From Microcosmobacter mediterraneus (lineage in GTDB: Bacteria; Bacteroidota; Bacteroidia; Flavobacteriales; Flavobacteriaceae): a DNA stretch of 64,000 bases. The position numbers and the translations under genes were made by a program. The notes below the pieces were generated by a model, which made no database searches, was not told where the DNA came from, and saw nothing but the letters and a program-made list of their open reading frames with translations. The stretch spans positions 620,001 to 684,000 of the forward strand of contig NZ_JAVRIA010000001.1 in the NCBI RefSeq assembly GCF_031846265.1. The letters are read 5' to 3'. Every line of letters starts with the position of its first letter. The first letter of the stretch is position 1. Of the stretch, positions 61,550-64,000 are shown one piece after another.

Positions 61550-62326
61550 TTAGTTTAATCCTGTAGCTGATTTTATTTTTAATTCACCACTACCAACAGC
61601 AATCTTGAATTTTGCATATACAGGCACTTTATTTTGATCTGCAGTAAGCCATAGTAAGTTTGCGTTACTACCTTTTAACACATCATTATTTTTTACAGAT
61701 AAACTTAGTTTATAGCATTCTTTACGCCCAATATTTGTTGAGATTGTTTCTTTACCTAGATACCTCACATTGATAATATTTTCAACATTATCAAATAGAA
61801 TTTTAAAATCCATATTGTCACCAATATTAGCTTTATCAATATCTAAATTTCTTATATGGTATAAGGTGCTTACTAAATCTTTGGTCGATGAATTTATAGA
61901 AAGTGATTTTTTTTCTTCCCAAAAACCACCTTCCTTTTTTTTCTTCTTTTTTAAACTTTGAACTGTTTTTGTTTTATGGTTAAATTTATACTGCATAAAT
62001 TTATAATACCCACCTTCGTTAATATCTCTTTTGTAAAGAAAAGGGGTTAAAGTTTTAGGGCTCACATAACTTTCATATAAATCTCTTATTTTAAAAAAGC
62101 TATCCCATTTACTATAAGTAGTTGCTTTACATTTTAAACGTAATAATGTAGTTTTTGAAGTTTTAATCTCACTGGTTTGCATAGTAACTTCAGCCAAATC
62201 TGTTAGTATCCCAGACATATTATAAGATGCAGTAAAAGTTAAATTTTCGCCAGCTACAATTGTTTTGTTCTGAGAAAATATATTTAAACATAATAAGCTT
62301 ATTATGTAAAAAGAGAAGTGTTTCAT
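61550..62326 (-). CDS. Exported DUF3108 domain protein
   Basis: A 258-aa protein with a signal peptide (LLCLNIFSQ). The DUF3108 barrel covers most of the mature chain: VAGENLTFTASYNMSGIL, KATTYSKWDSFFKIRDLYES, LTPFLYKRDINEGGYYK, and C-terminal LWLTADQNKVPVYAKF. A Lys run (KKKKKKEGGFWEEKK) is unusual. DUF3108 proteins lie in the periplasm; function is unknown. Confidence 0.85.
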   Translation of the reverse strand: MKHFSFYIISLLCLNIFSQNKTIVAGENLTFTASYNMSGILTDLAEVTMQTSEIKTSKTTLLRLKCKATTYSKWDSFFKIRDLYESYVSPKTLTPFLYKRDINEGGYYKFMQYKFNHKTKTVQSLKKKKKKEGGFWEEKKSLSINSSTKDLVSTLYHIRNLDIDKANIGDNMDFKILFDNVENIINVRYLGKETISTNIGRKECYKLSLSVKNNDVLKGSNANLLWLTADQNKVPVYAKFKIAVGSGELKIKSATGLN

Positions 62327-62450
62327 GATAAAGTAGTTATAACGTCAAATCAATCATATATTATGCCGAAAATACAATTAGAGTAGATTTTATGCTAATA
62401 TTTATTGATAGATTTTGATTTTTGAGTGGATTTAAAAAGTTGAAAAAATC

Positions 62451-62481
62451 TTTGTTGAACAAAAAAAGGATTCTATATTTG
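62451..62481 (+). promoter_or_regulatory. Promoter of tRNA-Ser
   Basis: TTTG at 62451-62454, 19 bases, TATATTTG at 62474-62481, 11 bases before the tRNA. This is the clearest promoter in the window. Confidence 0.8.
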
Positions 62482-62492
62482 CAACCGCTAAA

Positions 62493-62577
62493 GGAGAAAT
62501 GGCAGAGTGGTCGAATGCACCAGTCTTGAAAACTGGCGAGGGTCACACCTCCGGGGGTTCGAATCCCTCTTTCTCCG
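62493..62577 (+). tRNA. tRNA-Ser (TGA anticodon)
   Basis: Class II tRNA. Acceptor GGAGAAA pairs perfectly with TTTCTCC, discriminator G. The anticodon loop CTTGAAA gives TGA for UCA/UCG. A long variable arm (GCGAGGGTCACACCTCC) follows. Confidence 0.94.
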
Positions 62578-62578
62578 C

Positions 62579-62610
62579 AAAAGAGTTTCTATAATTAGAA
62601 ACTCTTTTTT
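62579..62610 (+). terminator. Terminator of tRNA-Ser
   Basis: AGAGTTTCTA (62582-62591), loop TAAT, TAGAAACTCT (62596-62605), then T-run to 62610. Confidence 0.85.
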
Positions 62611-62619
62611 GTTTATATG

Positions 62620-62627
62620 TATCTTTG
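62620..62627 (+). promoter_or_regulatory. Promoter -7 element of nitroreductase gene
   Basis: TATCTTTG matches TAnnTTTG, 14 bases before the ATG at 62642, which supports that start. Confidence 0.5.
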
Positions 62628-62641
62628 CAAAAACTAATTTG

Positions 62642-63286
62642 ATGTCAGTTATAGAGAGTTTAGAATGGCGTTATGCTACTAAAAAATTTAATCCCAATGC
62701 TATAGTTTCTGATGAGAAACTAGAAATTGTTAAGCAAGCTTTTAATCTAACAGCTACGTCATTTGGTTTGCAAACTATAAAGCTAGTTGTAGTAACTGAA
62801 AAAGAAATTAGAACAAAGTTAGTTCCATTTTCTTTTGGTCAAGAACAAGTTTCTGATGCATCTCATTTATTGGTAATTTGTATTGATAATAATATTACCA
62901 GTGACGACGTTGATAATCATTTTGACCATGTTAAAACAATACGTTCTACTCCCGAAGATATTTTATCTCCTTTTAGAAGTGATTTAAAAAATATGATGGG
63001 TAAAAAGAGTGTTGATGAGCGTTTGGAATGGTCTAAACGTCAAGCCTATATTGCTCTAGGTAATTTAATGACTGTTTGTGCTTTAGAGCGAATAGATAGT
63101 TGTCCGATGGAAGGATTTTCCCCAAAAGATTATGATAGAATTCTTAAACTAGAGGAAAGACAGCTACAGTCTGTGTTATTATTACCAATTGGTTACAGAG
63201 CTAGCGATGATTTTTTTGCAAGTCTTAAAAAAGTTAGACAACCTATTCATAAAACTGTAATCCACTCAATTACTAAAGAAGAGTAG
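62642..63286 (+). CDS. Nitroreductase family NAD(P)H-dependent oxidoreductase
   Basis: A 214-aa FMN enzyme. SLEWRYATKKFNPNAIVS (about 6-23) is the FMN-binding start; SFGLQTIKLVVV and LGNLMTVCALERIDSCPMEGF follow, and LLLPIGYRASDD is the C-terminal motif. It reduces nitro groups, quinones or flavins. The frame extends upstream through the tRNA-Ser; the ATG at 62642 is preferred because it follows a -7 element and starts the conserved region. Confidence 0.9.
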   Translation: MSVIESLEWRYATKKFNPNAIVSDEKLEIVKQAFNLTATSFGLQTIKLVVVTEKEIRTKLVPFSFGQEQVSDASHLLVICIDNNITSDDVDNHFDHVKTIRSTPEDILSPFRSDLKNMMGKKSVDERLEWSKRQAYIALGNLMTVCALERIDSCPMEGFSPKDYDRILKLEERQLQSVLLLPIGYRASDDFFASLKKVRQPIHKTVIHSITKEE

Positions 63287-63322
63287 GTGCATTTTATTAT
63301 ATTTGTTACAAATCAAATCACT

Positions 63323-63724
63323 ATGAAAACATATTCTTTATTATTCAGCCTACTTTTTTGTGTATATGGGTTTTCTCAAACCAACTTTAAAACACTCAAA
63401 GAATCTTCAGCTACAGCTGTTAAAGCCAATAAGCAAATACTTTTAATTCATGTTAATTCGGAGGAGAGTAGATTAGAAATTGACAAAAAAATTAGTTCAA
63501 TACAAGATGCATTTGTGATTCATTATGTAAACGTTTCTAAAAATTCTACATTAACAGAAGAACAATTAATGCTCAATACACGGTTAGATCGTTCTTACAA
63601 TGCAGGTAAATCGTATCCTTCTTTAGTTGTATTAGGAAAGTATGGAACAAAAAAAGGGGTTTCTTTCTCTCCAAACTCAGGCCTAACCATAGATCAATTT
63701 ATAAGTTCTTTAAAAGCCCATTAA
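63323..63724 (+). CDS. Exported thioredoxin-fold-like small protein without CXXC
   Basis: A 133-aa protein with a signal peptide (LLFCVYGFSQ). The mature part has the thioredoxin-like order of strands (KQILLIHVNSEES, AFVIHYVNVSKN, YPSLVVLGKYG) with the cis-proline loop SYPSLVV, but the CXXC position is NSEES. It is probably not redox active. The GTG at 63287 was rejected because the ATG at 63323 begins the signal peptide. Confidence 0.65.
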   Translation: MKTYSLLFSLLFCVYGFSQTNFKTLKESSATAVKANKQILLIHVNSEESRLEIDKKISSIQDAFVIHYVNVSKNSTLTEEQLMLNTRLDRSYNAGKSYPSLVVLGKYGTKKGVSFSPNSGLTIDQFISSLKAH

Positions 63725-63730
63725 TACAAT

Positions 63731-64000
63731 ATGCCAGGATTTGAATTATTCGGAGATTTAGAACGCAAAGAAGTTAATGATGTTTTAGATAATGGAGTTC
63801 TTATGCGCTATGGTTTTGATGCTATGCGAAAAGGACATTGGAAAGCAAAAGAACTTGAAGCAGAACTTGAAAAAACCTTTCAATCTAAACATGTGCAACT
63901 AGTATCTAGTGGAACTGCTGCAGTTTCAGTGGCATTAGCAAGCGCAGGTGTTGGTGCAGGAGATGAAGTGATTATGCCAACCTTTACCTTTGTTGCTAGC
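63731..64000 (+). CDS. DegT/DnrJ/EryC1/StrS aminotransferase (partial, cut at window end)
   Basis: 90 codons from the ATG at 63731, cut at the window edge. The N-terminus MPGFELFGDLERKEVNDVLD and the PLP-domain motifs VQLVSSGTAAVSVALASAGVG and GDEVIMPTFTFVAS match sugar-aminotransferases of the DegT family. Enzymes of this type make amino sugars for surface polysaccharides. It starts 6 bases after the preceding gene, so the two may be co-transcribed. Confidence 0.88.
   Translation, partial: MPGFELFGDLERKEVNDVLDNGVLMRYGFDAMRKGHWKAKELEAELEKTFQSKHVQLVSSGTAAVSVALASAGVGAGDEVIMPTFTFVAS

Noticed and set aside
61913..61957. Lys-run in the DUF3108 gene as a frameshift
   Set aside because: The frame continues with conserved DUF3108 sequence on both sides, so no frameshift is needed.
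62507..62641. N-terminal extension of the nitroreductase frame
   Set aside because: It runs through the tRNA-Ser and its terminator; the ATG at 62642 follows a promoter element.
1..64000. CRISPR array, prophage, insertion sequence or integron
   Set aside because: No regularly spaced repeats, transposase, integrase or phage structural genes were seen on either strand.

Overview
The window is chromosomal DNA of a flavobacterium (Bacteroidota), most likely a marine member of the Flavobacteriaceae. The evidence is the low GC, dense ATG-started genes without strong Shine-Dalgarno sites, and promoters of the Bacteroidota type. Clear promoter examples (TTTG or TTG, about 19-20 bases, then TAnnTTTG) precede two tRNA-Ser genes, tRNA-His and the SRP RNA. 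The gene families also fit: CcsBA fusion, BshB1, DUF2911, DUF3108, TIGR03643, DUF2256, Lacal_2735-type small protein, many SpII lipoproteins and N-terminal signal peptides. No phage, insertion sequence, integron or CRISPR array was seen.

Layout. 1-5448: a cut-off membrane gene, a coupled pair of haem/erythromycin-esterase-like fold proteins, and envelope lipoproteins. 5577-12628: glutamine cyclotransferase, SRP RNA, an SDR, transaldolase, a thioredoxin-fold lipoprotein, an ABC-F ATPase and small proteins. 12715-23507: housekeeping genes (clpC, gyrA plus a TPR gene, an NlpC/P60 hydrolase, a thiolase, a 7TM-HD phosphodiesterase). 23600-23854: a Ser-Pro-Arg tRNA cluster.

23913-37193 is the most interesting part: about 13 kb on the minus strand that reads as a photoprotection or light-stress regulon. 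One operon (from 36457) holds a TetR-like regulator, a UbiB-family kinase, a flavin reductase, an SDR, a DUF2256 zinc-ribbon microprotein and three different photolyase/cryptochrome genes, with overlapping or near-abutting ends. It runs towards a second operon (from 27959) holding a conserved unknown, TIGR03643, folE, a small protein, an SDR, glutathione peroxidase, a 55-aa protein, TspO and an SRPBCC protein. Each operon is headed by an almost identical 28-bp operator, GTTTAAC-N14-GTTAAAC, followed by TAnnTTTG. A weaker look-alike at 12120-12147 lies upstream of a strong plus-strand terminator with no gene in between, which suggests a small RNA.

37301-47318: DUF2911 protein, sodium:solute symporter with a 36-aa partner and a PIG-L deacetylase, MscS, then an operon with Maf, a UbiA-type prenyltransferase, KdsC and a DUF2520 Rossmann protein. 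47319-49819 is a looser, gene-poor, accessory-looking stretch with an unknown exported protein, a DUF2188 protein and a structured non-coding repeat candidate. 49820-58142: CcsBA cytochrome c assembly, two microproteins, a pseudouridine synthase, MscL, a MATE transporter remnant, a trans-sulfuration enzyme, RlmF and BshB1. 58201-64000: tRNA-His with a duplicated 3' end downstream, tandem M28 peptidases, DUF3108 protein, tRNA-Ser, a nitroreductase and the start of a DegT/DnrJ aminotransferase gene cut by the window edge.
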